Origin: JBGOTP01 sp963717075
Lineage (GTDB): Bacteria; Acidobacteriota; Vicinamibacteria; Vicinamibacterales; CAVVIG01
Direction of reading: 5' to 3'
NCBI GenBank assembly: GCA_963717075.1
Contig: CAVQVI010000010.1
Location: 1-64,000, forward strand
DNA length: 64,000 nt
Shown in pieces: positions 8,982 through 19,696 of the stretch; the first letter of the stretch is position 1, and each line of letters begins with the position of its first letter. The notes beneath the pieces are model-generated. The model saw only the letters and a program-made list of their open reading frames with translations, was not told where the DNA came from and ran no database searches. The position numbers were made by a program, and so were the translations under genes.

Positions 8982-9376
8982 GTCTGCACGCGCGGCGGTT
9001 GGGCCAACGCGGCGAGGCGCTGGCCTCTCGGGCGCTCGTGGAGCGGGGCGCCCAAATCCTCGCGCGCAACGTGCGCACGCCCTACGGCGAGCTCGACCTC
9101 GTCGCCCGCCAGGGCGGGGTGCTGGTGTTCGTCGAGGTCAAGGCGCGCACCAGCCGCTCCTTCGGGCTGCCGGAAGAATCGCTCACGGCCACCAAGCAGG
9201 CGCATCTCATTGCCTCGGCCCAGCACTACCTCGCAGTCAACGATCTGCTCGAGGCCGACTGGCGCATCGACGTGGTGGCGATCGAATTCGGGCCAGGCGG
9301 CACGACGACGCGGCTCGAGATCATCGAGAACGCGGTGCGCGGCGACCGCATGGCGGCGGCCTCGCCAGATGCCTGA
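8978..9376 (+). CDS. yraN: YraN / UPF0102 family endonuclease-like protein
   Basis: A 132-residue member of the UPF0102 family, which has a PD-(D/E)XK nuclease-like fold and no settled function. It shows the family N-terminus RRLGQRGEALASRAL and the catalytic-like stretch YGELDLVARQGGVLVFVEVKARTS, with D and E-x-K in place. The family motif normally followed by RRFG is here SFGLPEESLTATKQ. The start chosen is GTG 8978, which overlaps the stop of the glycosyltransferase by 4 bp (GTGA). The next gene, miaA, starts inside its last codons. Confidence 0.88.
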   Translation: MSLHARRLGQRGEALASRALVERGAQILARNVRTPYGELDLVARQGGVLVFVEVKARTSRSFGLPEESLTATKQAHLIASAQHYLAVNDLLEADWRIDVVAIEFGPGGTTTRLEIIENAVRGDRMAAASPDA

Positions 9377-10362
9377 CTCCCGTCCCCCCCAACCCCGCGA
9401 TTCGGACCTCTCGCTGCGGCCGCTGATCGCCCTGATCGGGCCGACGGCGGCCGGTAAGAGCGCGCTGGCGCTTGAGCTGGCCGGGCGCGTGGCGCGGCGA
9501 GATCGTCTCCGCCGACTCGCGCTTGCTCTACCGCGGCCTCGACATCGGGACCGCCAAGCCGACATCGGACGAGCGCGCGCGGGTTCCGCACCACCTCATC
9601 GACGTGACCGAGATCGACCGACCCTGGAGCCTGGCGGAATACAAGGAGGAAGCACTGCAGGCCATCGCCGGAATCCACGACCGAGGCCACGTGCCGCTGC
9701 TGGTGGGAGGCACCGGCCAGTACGTGCATGCGCTGCTCGAAGGATGGGTCATTCCGCGCACCACACCCGACCCGGCCCTGCGCGCGGAACTCGCGGCGCG
9801 CGCCGAGAACGAGGGGGGAATGGCTCTGCACCGCGAGCTGCACGTGCGCGACCCGCTGGCGGCCGCCTCGATCGACCCGCGCAACGTGCGGCGGGTGATG
9901 CGCGCGCTCGAGGTGATTTACCTCACCGGGCATCCCTTTTCGACCCAGCGCACACGCCGGCGGGCGGGCTTTCGCACACTGTGCTTGGGCCTGAGCATGC
10001 CGCGCGAGGAACTGTACGCGCGCGCGGACGCACGCCTGGAGGCGATGCTCGCGGCGGGCTGGGTGGACGAGGTGCGCGCGATGCTCTCGCGCGGCTACTC
10101 GCCTGATCTACCTGCCTTTTCCGCCCTCGGCTATCGCGAGATTGCGCGTTACGTGCTGGGGGAGCTCAGCCTCGAGGAATGCCGCACGGAGATCCGCCGG
10201 GCCACAAGGCGTCTGGTGCGCCACCAATCCAACTGGTTTAGGGCGAACGACCCGGGCGTGGTGTGGATCGCTGCCGGGCCAGACGCACTCGACACCGCCG
10301 TGGGTCACGCCCAGCGCTTCCTTGCGTGGGCGGATAGCCGCGCACGGATCCTCGGCCATTGA
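9369..10362 (+). CDS. miaA: tRNA dimethylallyltransferase MiaA, one frameshift
   Basis: MiaA transfers a dimethylallyl group to A37 of tRNAs that read UNN codons. The N-terminus carries the P-loop LIGPTAAGKSALA. After a frame break near 9490 (one extra base in a GGCGCGGCG run) come GEIVSADSRLLYRGLDIGTAKP, the DVTEIDRPWSLAEYKEEA region, GGTGQYVHALLEGW, and near the end the RHQSNWFR motif. Corrected length is about 330 residues, normal for the family. The ATG at 9369 overlaps the yraN stop by 8 bp. A terminator follows at once. Confidence 0.9.
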
Positions 10363-10392
10363 AAAACGGCGGAGGTGCACTCCGCCGTTTTT
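10362..10392. terminator. Bidirectional terminator between miaA and the phosphate permease gene
   Basis: A 12-bp perfect stem (10362-10373 with 10381-10392) with a 7-nt loop, flanked by A5 on one side and T5 on the other. It serves two convergent transcripts. Confidence 0.9.
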
Positions 10393-10440
10393 GATTGCTC
10401 ACTGCGACTATCCGAAGCGCGGGCTGGACGCTCGACGCGG

Positions 10441-11421
10441 CTAGCGACCCAAGAAGGCGAGGTAGATGCCAGCCGATAGCAGGGCGGTGGTCGGGATGGT
10501 GAGGCCCCAGGCCAATGCCAGATCGCGCAGGATCAGCCAGTTCACCTTGCCCAAGCGCTCCGAGGCGCCCACACCCATGATGGCCGAGCTCATGACTTGA
10601 GTCGTGGACACCGGGCCGCCCAGGATCGAGGCGCCGATGATCACCGCGGCGCCGGCCACCTGTGAGGTGAATCCATGAATGGGACGAATGCGGAAGATGC
10701 GGCCGCCGAGCGTCTTGATCAGCCGCCATCCGCCGAGTGAGGTGCCCAAGGCGATGGCCGAGGCACTGATCAGGATGACCCAGGTCGGCACGTGAAAGGT
10801 GGGGATCAGGCCGCCGGCCAAGAGCCCCATGGTGATGACACCCATGGTCTTCTGCGCATCGTTGGAGCCGTGGCCGAAAGCCAGGCCGATGAGAGTGAGG
10901 ATTTGCAGCCCTTTGAAGACTCGGTTGATCGAAGGGTTGGCGCCGCGCGAGATCCACAGCGTCAGGCGCATCACCAGCCACCCGGCCACCATCCCCAATG
11001 CGGGCGAGATCAGCAGCGCGAGAACGATCTTGAGCAGCCCCGGCAGCTGCACAACCGCAAACCCGCTGGAGAGGATGGCGGCGCCCAGCAGGCCGCCGAC
11101 CAGCGCGTGCGACGAGGACGAGGGCAGCCCCAAATACCAGGTGACCAAGTTCCAGACCACGGCGGCCGCCAGGCCGGCAATGACCACATCGATCTGGATG
11201 GCCTGGTCGTGCAGCATCCCTTCCCCGAGGGTCGCCGCCACGGCCAGCGGCAAAACGAAGGGCGCGATGAAATGGGCGGTGGCCGCCGTGAGGAGGGCCA
11301 ACCGCGGGTGCATGGCGCCTGACGTGATGACCGTTGCGACAACGTTGCTGCTGTCGTGAAATCCGTTGAGGAAATCGAACGCCACGGCCAGGGCCAGCAA
11401 CACCAGAAGAGCGATCGTCAT
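10441..11421 (-). CDS. pitA: PiT-family inorganic phosphate permease
   Basis: A 326-residue integral membrane transporter of the PiT (PHO-4) family, which carries phosphate (or metal-phosphate) with a cation. It has the two repeated signature motifs: FDFLNGFHDSSNVVAT near the N-terminus and FGHGSNDAQKTMGV in the middle. The GLPSSSSHALVGGLLGA and GGPVSTTQVMSSAIMG segments are the matching half-repeats. The start is set at ATG 11421, because the 15 residues upstream are not membrane-like. It is a single gene, convergent with miaA. No adjacent PhoU-like DUF47 gene is seen. Confidence 0.93.
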   Translation of the reverse strand: MTIALLVLLALAVAFDFLNGFHDSSNVVATVITSGAMHPRLALLTAATAHFIAPFVLPLAVAATLGEGMLHDQAIQIDVVIAGLAAAVVWNLVTWYLGLPSSSSHALVGGLLGAAILSSGFAVVQLPGLLKIVLALLISPALGMVAGWLVMRLTLWISRGANPSINRVFKGLQILTLIGLAFGHGSNDAQKTMGVITMGLLAGGLIPTFHVPTWVILISASAIALGTSLGGWRLIKTLGGRIFRIRPIHGFTSQVAGAAVIIGASILGGPVSTTQVMSSAIMGVGASERLGKVNWLILRDLALAWGLTIPTTALLSAGIYLAFLGR

Positions 11422-11485
11422 GGATGACCTCAGGAATGGACACGACCGGCCGGCTGCGGCATGCAAGGGTACGCCGCGGCGGGCC

Positions 11486-12310
11486 TCAGGGTTTGGCGAT
11501 CCACTCTCCCAGACGTTGGACGGCCAGGACGGTCAGGGCCAGCGCGGTACCGGGGGCGGCTGCGAGCCAGGGCGCGTCGAGAAACACGAGCCGGCTCTCG
11601 TTGAGCATCTGGCCCCAATCGGGTGTGGAAGGCGCGCCTCCCAACCCGAGAAACGTCAACGAGGCCGAGTTTACCAGAGCCCAACCGAAATGCAAAAGCG
11701 CGAAGGCCGTGAGCGCCTCCAGCGTGTTCGGAAAGATGTGGCGTTGCAGCAAGCGCACTTCGCCCGCGCCGAGGGCGCGCGCGGCCAATACGTAGGAGCG
11801 ATGAGTCGTTTGGGCGGCCGCCGAGCGTGCCAAGCGCGCGAAGCTCCCCACGCCGCCCACGCCGACCGCCAAGATGATCGTGGCTTCGTGCTGGCCGAGC
11901 GCAGCGATCACTACCAGGGCCAACACCAGGCCCGGCACCGAGAGCAGCACATCGTTGGCGTGGACCAGAATCCACTCCAGCCATCCGCCGGCGTGGCCGG
12001 CCACCAAGCCCCACACCGAACCCAGGACGGCTGCGATCAGCGTGGCGGCGGCGGCCATGCGCAGGGTGCGCAATCCGCCGGCCAGGAGGCGCAGCCCCTC
12101 ATCGCGCCCGAGCAGGTCCGTCCCCAAGGGATGGACCGGGTTGGGAGGCGAGAGCGATTCAAACGGAAGATTGAGGGCCGCGCCTGCGCTCAGGAGGCCG
12201 CCCAGGAGGACGAGGGCCAGCCACGCCAGGGAGATCCACGGTGTACGGCGCACGCGTGGTATCTGTGTCATGAGCGAGGCGAGCCGTGGAGGCGAGGGAC
12301 GTGAGGTCAC
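11486..12310 (-). CDS. Peptide/nickel-type ABC transporter permease (DppC/OppC family)
   Basis: A 274-residue inner-membrane permease. It shows HPLGTDLLGRDEGLRLLAGG, the DppC entry motif, five to six hydrophobic segments and the ABC-contact EAA loop around RSYVLAARALGAGEVRLLQRHIFPN. It ends with FLGLGGAPSTPDWGQML, also typical. It follows the DppB-like gene with a 4-bp overlap and completes a binding-protein/permease/permease set (minus strand). No ATPase genes are present, so the importer must borrow ATPases encoded elsewhere. Ligands of this family include peptides, nickel and some sugars, and cannot be told here. Confidence 0.88.
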   Translation of the reverse strand: MTSRPSPPRLASLMTQIPRVRRTPWISLAWLALVLLGGLLSAGAALNLPFESLSPPNPVHPLGTDLLGRDEGLRLLAGGLRTLRMAAAATLIAAVLGSVWGLVAGHAGGWLEWILVHANDVLLSVPGLVLALVVIAALGQHEATIILAVGVGGVGSFARLARSAAAQTTHRSYVLAARALGAGEVRLLQRHIFPNTLEALTAFALLHFGWALVNSASLTFLGLGGAPSTPDWGQMLNESRLVFLDAPWLAAAPGTALALTVLAVQRLGEWIAKP

Positions 12311-13260
12311 TCGGCCTCCTCGTGCAGCCGCGGGTCGAGGCTGCTGGCCAGAAAGTCCGCCAGGAGGTTGAACAGCGCGTACCCGGCCGCGACGAGTGCA
12401 ACGATGGCCTGCACCAAGGGGAAGTCGCCGCGCAGGATCGATTCAACCAGCAGCCGGCCCACCCCTGGGCGGGCGAACAGGGTCTCGGTGACCATCGTTC
12501 CGCCCAGCAGGAAGGCCGCCTCCACCCCTGCCAGCGAGATGACCGGCGCGAGTGTGGTGCGCAGCGCCGACCACTCGAGCCGCCAGACCGGCCCGATGCC
12601 TCGGGCGCGAGCGGCGATGAAGAACGGCTCGCGGCGGGCGCGCGCCAGGCCCGCCTCCGCGACGCGCCCCAAGCTGCAGCCCGAGGCGATGCCCAGGGTG
12701 AGCACCGGCAGGGCGAGCAGCGTCACCTCGCGCGCCGGCCCTGGGTGCAGCGCAGCGAGCAGCGGCACGGCCGCCCACAAGATGAGCAAACCCGACCAGG
12801 CCACAGGCGTGGCTGTGCCGAGCACGAGGGCCGCGCTTACGAGGCGCGCGAGCCAGCGGGCGGGGCGTCCGGCTTCCCATGCGCTGGCGCGCGAGGCCAG
12901 GCTGCCGAGCGTAAGGCCGACGGCAATCGCCAGCAGCCACGCCGCAAACGCCAGCGGGGCGGTGAAGCGCAGGCTCTCGGCGATCGCGCGCACCACGGGT
13001 TGTCCGTCGAAGAGCGAGCGCCCCAGGTCGCCGTGCGCTGCTCCGCTCAGGAAGAGCGCGTATTGCGTGAGCAGCGGTTGGTCGAGGCCCAGCGCGGCGC
13101 GCATCTCGGCCGCCTGCGCCTGGCTGGCCAGCCCTTGCCCGAGCAGCGCCGCCAATGGATCGAGGTGGCTGAGGCGTATGGCGAAGAACACCAACGTGGT
13201 GACGATCCAGATGGTCGTCAGGCTGCCAAGGATCCGCCGAAGGAGAGTCCGCAGGCTCAT
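12307..13260 (-). CDS. Peptide/nickel-type ABC transporter permease (DppB/OppB family)
   Basis: A 317-residue permease beginning MSLRTLLRRILGSLTTIWIVTTLVFFAIRL, the standard DppB first helix. It continues with RAALGLDQPLLTQYALFLSGAAHGDLGRSL, the EAA-loop region EPFFIAARARGIGPVWRLEWSALRTTLAPVIS, and FARPGVGRLLVESILRGDFPLVQAIV. ATG 13260 is chosen because it starts the first membrane helix. It overlaps the downstream DppC-like gene by 4 bp and lies 98 bp after the binding-protein gene. Confidence 0.9.
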   Translation of the reverse strand: MSLRTLLRRILGSLTTIWIVTTLVFFAIRLSHLDPLAALLGQGLASQAQAAEMRAALGLDQPLLTQYALFLSGAAHGDLGRSLFDGQPVVRAIAESLRFTAPLAFAAWLLAIAVGLTLGSLASRASAWEAGRPARWLARLVSAALVLGTATPVAWSGLLILWAAVPLLAALHPGPAREVTLLALPVLTLGIASGCSLGRVAEAGLARARREPFFIAARARGIGPVWRLEWSALRTTLAPVISLAGVEAAFLLGGTMVTETLFARPGVGRLLVESILRGDFPLVQAIVALVAAGYALFNLLADFLASSLDPRLHEEAE

Positions 13261-13358
13261 AGGCAGAGGTTGCCCGGCGATCCGCACGTGGCGAGCGTCA
13301 GCATCGGCGGTCGCGGGGCAAGATTCGGGGAGCACCACAGGTGAGGCGATTCCACGCT

Positions 13359-14941
13359 TCAGGGCTGCTTCAAGCTCACATCGATGAGCAGCGGGAACCA
13401 ACCCTGGGCATCGAAGCTCAGGCCCTCCACCCCGGCGCGAGCCACGTTGAGGTTGACGTAATCGCGCACCGGAACGACGAGCGCGAGCGCCGCCACGCGC
13501 TGCTGGGCCTCGGCCATGAGCTCGAGGCGCTGCTGCGGGTCGGTGACGCGCGCCGCTTCTCCAAAGAGCTGGTCGAGTTGCGCGTCCGCCACCCGCGAAA
13601 GGTTGTAGGAGCCGTCGGTCACGAAGAACGGGCGCAGAAGGTCGGGGTCGGCGCCCGAGAGATTGATCGAGAGCAGGTTGTACTGGCCAGCGGCCTGCGC
13701 CTCGCGCAGTGCGGCAAATGAAGCCACCTGTGTCAGGTTGACCTGGATGCCGAGGGCCTCCCACTGTTGCTCGAGCATCTGGCCGACCTGTGGGTTGAAG
13801 CCCCACGGCGGGATGACCGCTTCCACCGTCAGCGGAGCGCCGTTCTTGACGCGCCATGTGGATCCCGGGATGCGCGCCCAGCCGGCCTCGTCGAGCAATG
13901 CCTCGGCCCGGGCTGTATCCGGGCGCCGCCGGCACCACCTCCACAAAGCCCCAGGTGGAAGAGGAGATGGGGCTCGTGGCCACCGGTGAGAGCCCGCCAA
14001 AGACGGTGTCGATGATGGCCTGCCGATCGGCGCCGGCAATCAGCGCCTGTCGCACGCGCGGGTCGTCGGTGGGCGCCGCCTGGGTGTTCATATAGAGCGC
14101 CAGCGGCTGACCGGGGATCGCAACCGGCACCAATTGGAAGCCAGGGTCCTGTTTCAGGCGAAGCGCGTCTTGCGGCGGCAGTTCGCCCATCACGTCCGCT
14201 TCACCCGAGAGCAATGCAGGCGCGCGCGTGGCGGGGTCCGCGTAGAAGCGGAAGACGATGCGCTCGATGGCCGCCTTGCGATTGTGATAGATGGAGGGCC
14301 CCCAGGCGTAGTCGGGGTTGCGTTCGAGGCGTCAGGTGATCGCCGCTGACGTATTCGACGAAGCGATACGGCCCGGTGCCCACTTGATGGAACTGATAGT
14401 CCGCCTTGCCCCACTGCGCCAATGCCGCCGGCGAGGCGATGCCACAATACGGCTGTGACAGCGAATCGAGGAGTGGAGCGAACGGCTCGCTCAGGGTCAG
14501 GCGCACCGTCAGCGCATCCGGGACGTCGATGCGCGTGAGCGGGCCAAGCATGAAGCGCGCTTTCTGAGATTGGGTCTCCGGGTTGAGGATGCGCTCCAGG
14601 TTGATGCGTACCGCTTCGGCGTTGAAGGGCGTCCCATCGTGAAAGCGCACCCCGGCGCGCAGCGAGAAGGTGTAGCTCAGGCCGTCGCTGCTGATGGTCC
14701 AGGCGCGGGCCAGCCCGGGCACGAAGCCGCCCTGCGCATCGCGGAAAACGAGCGTGTCGTAGACCGAGCGCAGCGGGATGCCGAGTTCGGAGGAGGCATT
14801 GATATGCGGGTCGATCCCGGTGGGCGCGAGGGTCAGACCGTAGCGCAGTTCAGTCCCTGTCGGAGGGGGAGCGGCGCAGGCGGTGAGCATCCCGCACAGC
14901 ATGAGGCCCGCCGCGAGGAGACGGGCGCCGAACTTTCGCAT
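13359..14941 (-). CDS. Peptide-type ABC transporter substrate-binding lipoprotein, two frameshifts
   Basis: An SBP family 5 extracellular receptor. The ATG at 14941 has an AGGAGG ribosome site and a lipoprotein signal peptide (LCGMLTACAAPP). The N-terminal part reads LRYGLTLAPTGIDPHINASSELG, RAWTISSDGLSYTFSLRAGVRFHDGTPFNAEAV, and GTGPYRFVEYVSGDHLT. The frame breaks near 14330 and near 13921; removing one base at each point gives a continuous protein of about 527 residues, normal for the family. Later landmarks are DPRVRQALIAGADRQAII and DTARAEALLDEAGW. It heads the operon with the two permeases. Confidence 0.88.
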
Positions 14942-15066
14942 GAGTCCTCCTGAGCCAAGGGCGCGCGGCCAGTATACCAAAGAGACTGCGGCCCCGCGCT
15001 GCGTCGCGTGTGGGCAGGGCGAACGTGCCAAGGGCGCGGGCGGTCCGATCGGCCGAGAGCGGGTGG

Positions 15067-15072
15067 TATAAT
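15067..15072 (+). promoter_or_regulatory. -10 box of the glmS leader
   Basis: TATAAT preceded by GTGG lies 67 bp before the predicted ribozyme cleavage site. The -35 region is weak. The short TG-containing upstream sequence may help as a near-extended -10. Confidence 0.5.
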
Positions 15073-15138
15073 CTGCGCGCACGCATCCGAAGAACGGCAA
15101 CCGGAGGAGGTGCAGCGAAGGATAACATGGGGAGGAAC

Positions 15139-15382
15139 AGCGCATGGACCCGCGCGCGATATGTGGCGCACGGGTTGACGAGGCAGAGGGTTCCCTGCCG
15201 CAAGGCAGGGCCAATCTCCGGTGCCGCCGGAGAGAAAATCGACTGATCAGCGGAAGCCCTCTGGGCGTGCCACCGCCCATCTCCTTCCCCCCGGCGGGGT
15301 CCCCCGCCTGAGCTCCCGGGCCAAGACGGTGCAGGTAACTGCGCCGGCAAACCCCGGGGCGTGGCCGACACAACCGAGCGCA
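15139..15382 (+). ncRNA. glmS ribozyme: glmS ribozyme (GlcN6P-responsive self-cleaving riboswitch) with an inserted double hairpin
   Basis: Known glmS ribozymes sense glucosamine-6-phosphate and cleave the glmS mRNA leader. Here the order of conserved parts matches. The cleavage context is A|GCGC followed by TGGAC, with the cut predicted after A15139. A P2-type stem follows (15149-15157 with 15166-15174). Then come the invariant GTTGACGAGG (15174-15183), and CAGAGGG (15184-15190) pairing perfectly with CCCTCTG (15257-15263). ATCGA and CAGCGGAAGCC are the counterparts of AUCGA and CGGCGGAUGCC. A P3-like hairpin GGGCG/CGCCC (about 15263-15278) and a P4-like element with CAAACC and ACAACCGAG (15342-15382) complete it. 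Between GGGTT and ATCGA, normally adjacent, sit two extra perfect hairpins: a 7-bp stem with GCAA tetraloop (15193-15210) and a 7-bp stem (15215-15233). It sits directly upstream of glmS. Confidence 0.85.
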
Positions 15383-15511
15383 ACGATTTCCCTCGCTGGG
15401 CCAGGCTGCGGTGCGCGGAGCGCGCGCCGCGCGCAAGGCGTACGCGTCGGCCGGGCACACCGCGAGCGCTGCGGCTGTGGATGAACCCAAGCAGGCACGA
15501 GGAGGTTCCGC

Positions 15512-17382
<1,871 letters not shown>

Positions 17383-17408
17383 CCGGTCTGCCCATGGTGC
17401 ACCAACCT

Positions 17409-17430
17409 GGGCCAGGCTCGAGCCTGGCCC
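17409..17430 (+). terminator. Rho-independent terminator after glmS
   Basis: A 10-bp perfect stem (17409-17418 with 17421-17430, drawn tight; the real loop is about 4 nt) is followed by TTTCCCTTTCTTC. It begins 27 bp after the glmS stop. Confidence 0.75.
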
Positions 17431-17793
17431 TTTCCCTTTCTTCATTAGATGGAGGGTGGACGGCGCGTGCGCGGGTGTTACCCCCCATCGCGCCTTACGG
17501 GTTGGCCAATGCGGGCGAGCCGCATGGCCATGTGAAAGTTGGAACGCAGGCCCCGTGCGTCGGCTGGAACTTCCCTGCGCTGGTCGACGATGAGCGCGCG
17601 CCCGGTCATCCACACAACAGGCTCATGCACTGCTAACCTTCGCCGGAGGCAGGCGCCCAAAGCGGGCCAGGCTGCCCGAATTCCGACAACAGAATCCGAA
17701 AAGAACCGATTGGCGCAACTGTGCCGTATAAAAAGATAACTACTACCTTTATAATGTCTATTAGGGTACGAGGATCCAGGAGGTCCAAACGGC
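17431..17793 (+). promoter_or_regulatory. Intergenic region with the ribA promoter
   Basis: No gene is visible in these 363 bp. Near the end is an AT-rich patch with TATAAAAAG and a perfect TATAAT (17750-17755), 39 bp before ribA. No convincing -35 box is seen. I looked for an FMN riboswitch, the common regulator of riboflavin genes, and found none. An AGGAGG-like ribosome site (CCAGGAGGTCC) precedes ribA. Confidence 0.5.
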
Positions 17794-18450
17794 ATGGCAG
17801 AGATGGCAATCCAGCGCATGGCCTGCGCGCGAGTGCCGACGGAAGAGGGGGAGTTCCAGATGAGCCTGTACCGCAACGACCGCGACGGGCTCGATCACTT
17901 GGCGCTCGTGATGGGCGAGGTGGCTGGCTGCGACCGCGTGTTGGTCCGGGTGCACTCCCAGTGCTTCACCGGGGATGTGCTCGGCTCGCAGCGTTGCGAT
18001 TGCGGCGAACAACTGCATCGCGCGATGCGCGCGATCGCCGCGGCCGGGCGAGGCGTGCTGCTCTACTTGCCGCAGGAGGGGCGCGGCATCGGGTTGCTCG
18101 ATAAGCTGCGCGCCTACAACCTGCAGGACCAGGGCTACGACACCGTGGAGGCCAATCTCGCGCTCGGGCACCAGCCGGACGAGCGCGATTACAGCATGGC
18201 CGCGCTCATCTTGCGCGACCTGGGCGTGCGCTCGATCGATCTCTTGACCAACAACCCGCACAAGATCGAAGGACTGAAAGCGCGGGGGGTGCATGTGGCC
18301 CGGCGCGTGCCGTTGCCGGCGCCGGTTCACGCCGAGAACGCCGGCTATTTGAAGACCAAAGTCCAGCGGATGCAACATCTGCTGTCGCTGCCGAGCGCGG
18401 CGTTGGTGCCGGTGCCGGTGCGTCGCAACGGACATGGCAGTGAGGCGTGA
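17794..18450 (+). CDS. ribA: GTP cyclohydrolase II (RibA family)
   Basis: A 218-residue monofunctional GTP cyclohydrolase II, which opens GTP to 2,5-diamino-6-ribosylamino-pyrimidinone phosphate plus formate and pyrophosphate. The zinc site is C57, C68 and C70 in HSQCFTGDVLGSQRCDCGEQL. The GTP-binding and catalytic stretch is YLPQEGRGIGLLDKLRAYNLQ, with DTVEANLALGHQPDERDY and LLTNNPHKIEGL following. No DHBP synthase (RibB) half is fused. No other riboflavin gene is nearby; instead it heads a set with a dehydrogenase, a PTPS-like enzyme, a glycosyltransferase and a methyltransferase. This suggests use of the pyrimidine or pterin precursor in another pathway. Confidence 0.92.
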   Translation: MAEMAIQRMACARVPTEEGEFQMSLYRNDRDGLDHLALVMGEVAGCDRVLVRVHSQCFTGDVLGSQRCDCGEQLHRAMRAIAAAGRGVLLYLPQEGRGIGLLDKLRAYNLQDQGYDTVEANLALGHQPDERDYSMAALILRDLGVRSIDLLTNNPHKIEGLKARGVHVARRVPLPAPVHAENAGYLKTKVQRMQHLLSLPSAALVPVPVRRNGHGSEA

Positions 18451-18637
18451 GATCCGCCGCGCGGGCTCTGCCGGCAGGCTGTGCGCCGCGCGCAGGGACG
18501 ACTGTGCGCAGCGCGCCGCCCGAGCTCGCATTCTGCTGGCTGAGTCCTCTTCACCGGCGGCGCGTGTAGGGCAAGGTGGAAAATGAAGGACATTCAGACT
18601 CGACAATGCGAGTCTCGCGATCGCGGCCCTCGCGACA

Positions 18638-19672
18638 GTGAATCCGCGGCGGGCGCTCACGCGCCGTTCGCTGTGGTTCACGGGTCCCCGGCAGGTGGAG
18701 GTCCGTGACGAGGAATTGACCTGGCCTGCGCCCGGGCAGTTGCTGGTCGAGACGATGGCCTCGGCGATCAGCGCCGGAACGGAGACGCTTCTCTTGCGGG
18801 GCGAAGCGCCGAGGGACATGGCGCGCGACGACACGATCGGCGCGCTGCCGGGGAGCCTGGCTTTCCCGCTCAAGTACGGCTACGCGGCCGTGGGACGGGT
18901 CGCGGCGGTTGGGGATGCTTCGCTTGCCGGCTGGGAGGGGCGGCTGGTCTTCAGCCTGCATCCGCACGAGAGCCGCTTTCTCGCCGCGCCGCAGGACGTG
19001 ATCGCATTGCCGCCCGACATGGCCACCGAAGACGCTCTCTTTCTGGCCAGCATGGAGACGGCGGTCAATCTGGTGCAGGACGTGCGGCCGGTGCTGGGCG
19101 AACGGGCGGTGGTATTCGGGCAGGGAATAGTTGGGCTGCTCGCCACCGGTTTGTTGGCCGCGCATGGGCTGGAGGCGCTTGTCACGGTGGATGGATTCGC
19201 CAGGCGACGCGAGGCCTCGCGCGAGATGGGGGCGCACGCCTCCTTCGACCCGCACGCGCCGGACCTGGCCTCCGCCTTGCGCCGTGCGCTGGGCGGCGAG
19301 GCGGATGTGGCCCTCGAGGTAAGTGGCAGCCCGTCCGCGCTCAATCAGGCGCTGGAGGCAATGGCCTTCGGCGGGCGCATCATTGTGGGCTCATGGTTTG
19401 GCACCAAGCCCGTGGCGCTCGATCTCGGGCGCAGCTTTCACCGCCGCCGCTTGAGCCTGACCTCGAGCCAGGTGAGCAGCCTGGGCGCGGGGCTTGGAGC
19501 GGCCTGGACAAAGGAACGCCGCATGCAGGTGGCCATGCATTGGCTCGGTCGCCTGCATCCTTCGCGCTTCATCAGCCATCGCTTTGCATTTGACCAGGCG
19601 CAGCAGGCCTACGCCTTTCTCGATCATCAACCGGACTCCGCCCTGCAGGTCGTATTGACCTACAGCGCGTGA
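18638..19672 (+). CDS. Medium-chain (MDR) dehydrogenase, zinc-alcohol-dehydrogenase-like
   Basis: A 344-residue MDR-superfamily oxidoreductase. The N-terminal GroES-like part has GQLLVETMASAISAGTE and LKYGYAAVGRVAAVG. The cofactor domain contains VVFGQGIVGLLATGLLAAHGLEALVTVD, a Rossmann motif for NAD(P)H. The usual catalytic-zinc Cys and the four-Cys structural zinc loop are not visible, so it is probably a zinc-free member. GTG 18638 starts the frame; no good ribosome site is seen, and an upstream ATG (18583) lies in another frame, so a one-base error near the start is possible. Similar dehydrogenases keep company with PTPS-like and glycosyltransferase genes, as here. Substrate unknown. Confidence 0.8.
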   Translation: MNPRRALTRRSLWFTGPRQVEVRDEELTWPAPGQLLVETMASAISAGTETLLLRGEAPRDMARDDTIGALPGSLAFPLKYGYAAVGRVAAVGDASLAGWEGRLVFSLHPHESRFLAAPQDVIALPPDMATEDALFLASMETAVNLVQDVRPVLGERAVVFGQGIVGLLATGLLAAHGLEALVTVDGFARRREASREMGAHASFDPHAPDLASALRRALGGEADVALEVSGSPSALNQALEAMAFGGRIIVGSWFGTKPVALDLGRSFHRRRLSLTSSQVSSLGAGLGAAWTKERRMQVAMHWLGRLHPSRFISHRFAFDQAQQAYAFLDHQPDSALQVVLTYSA

Positions 19673-19696
19673 TCCAGGGTTGTGCCAGGGGCAGCC

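Noticed and set aside
12286..13344. 352-codon plus-strand frame opposite the DppB-like permease
   Set aside because: Antisense shadow of a well-supported permease, rich in Arg/Gln/Glu with no hydrophobic core.
17383..17793. FMN riboswitch before ribA
   Set aside because: The conserved RFN-box sequences are not present in this gap.
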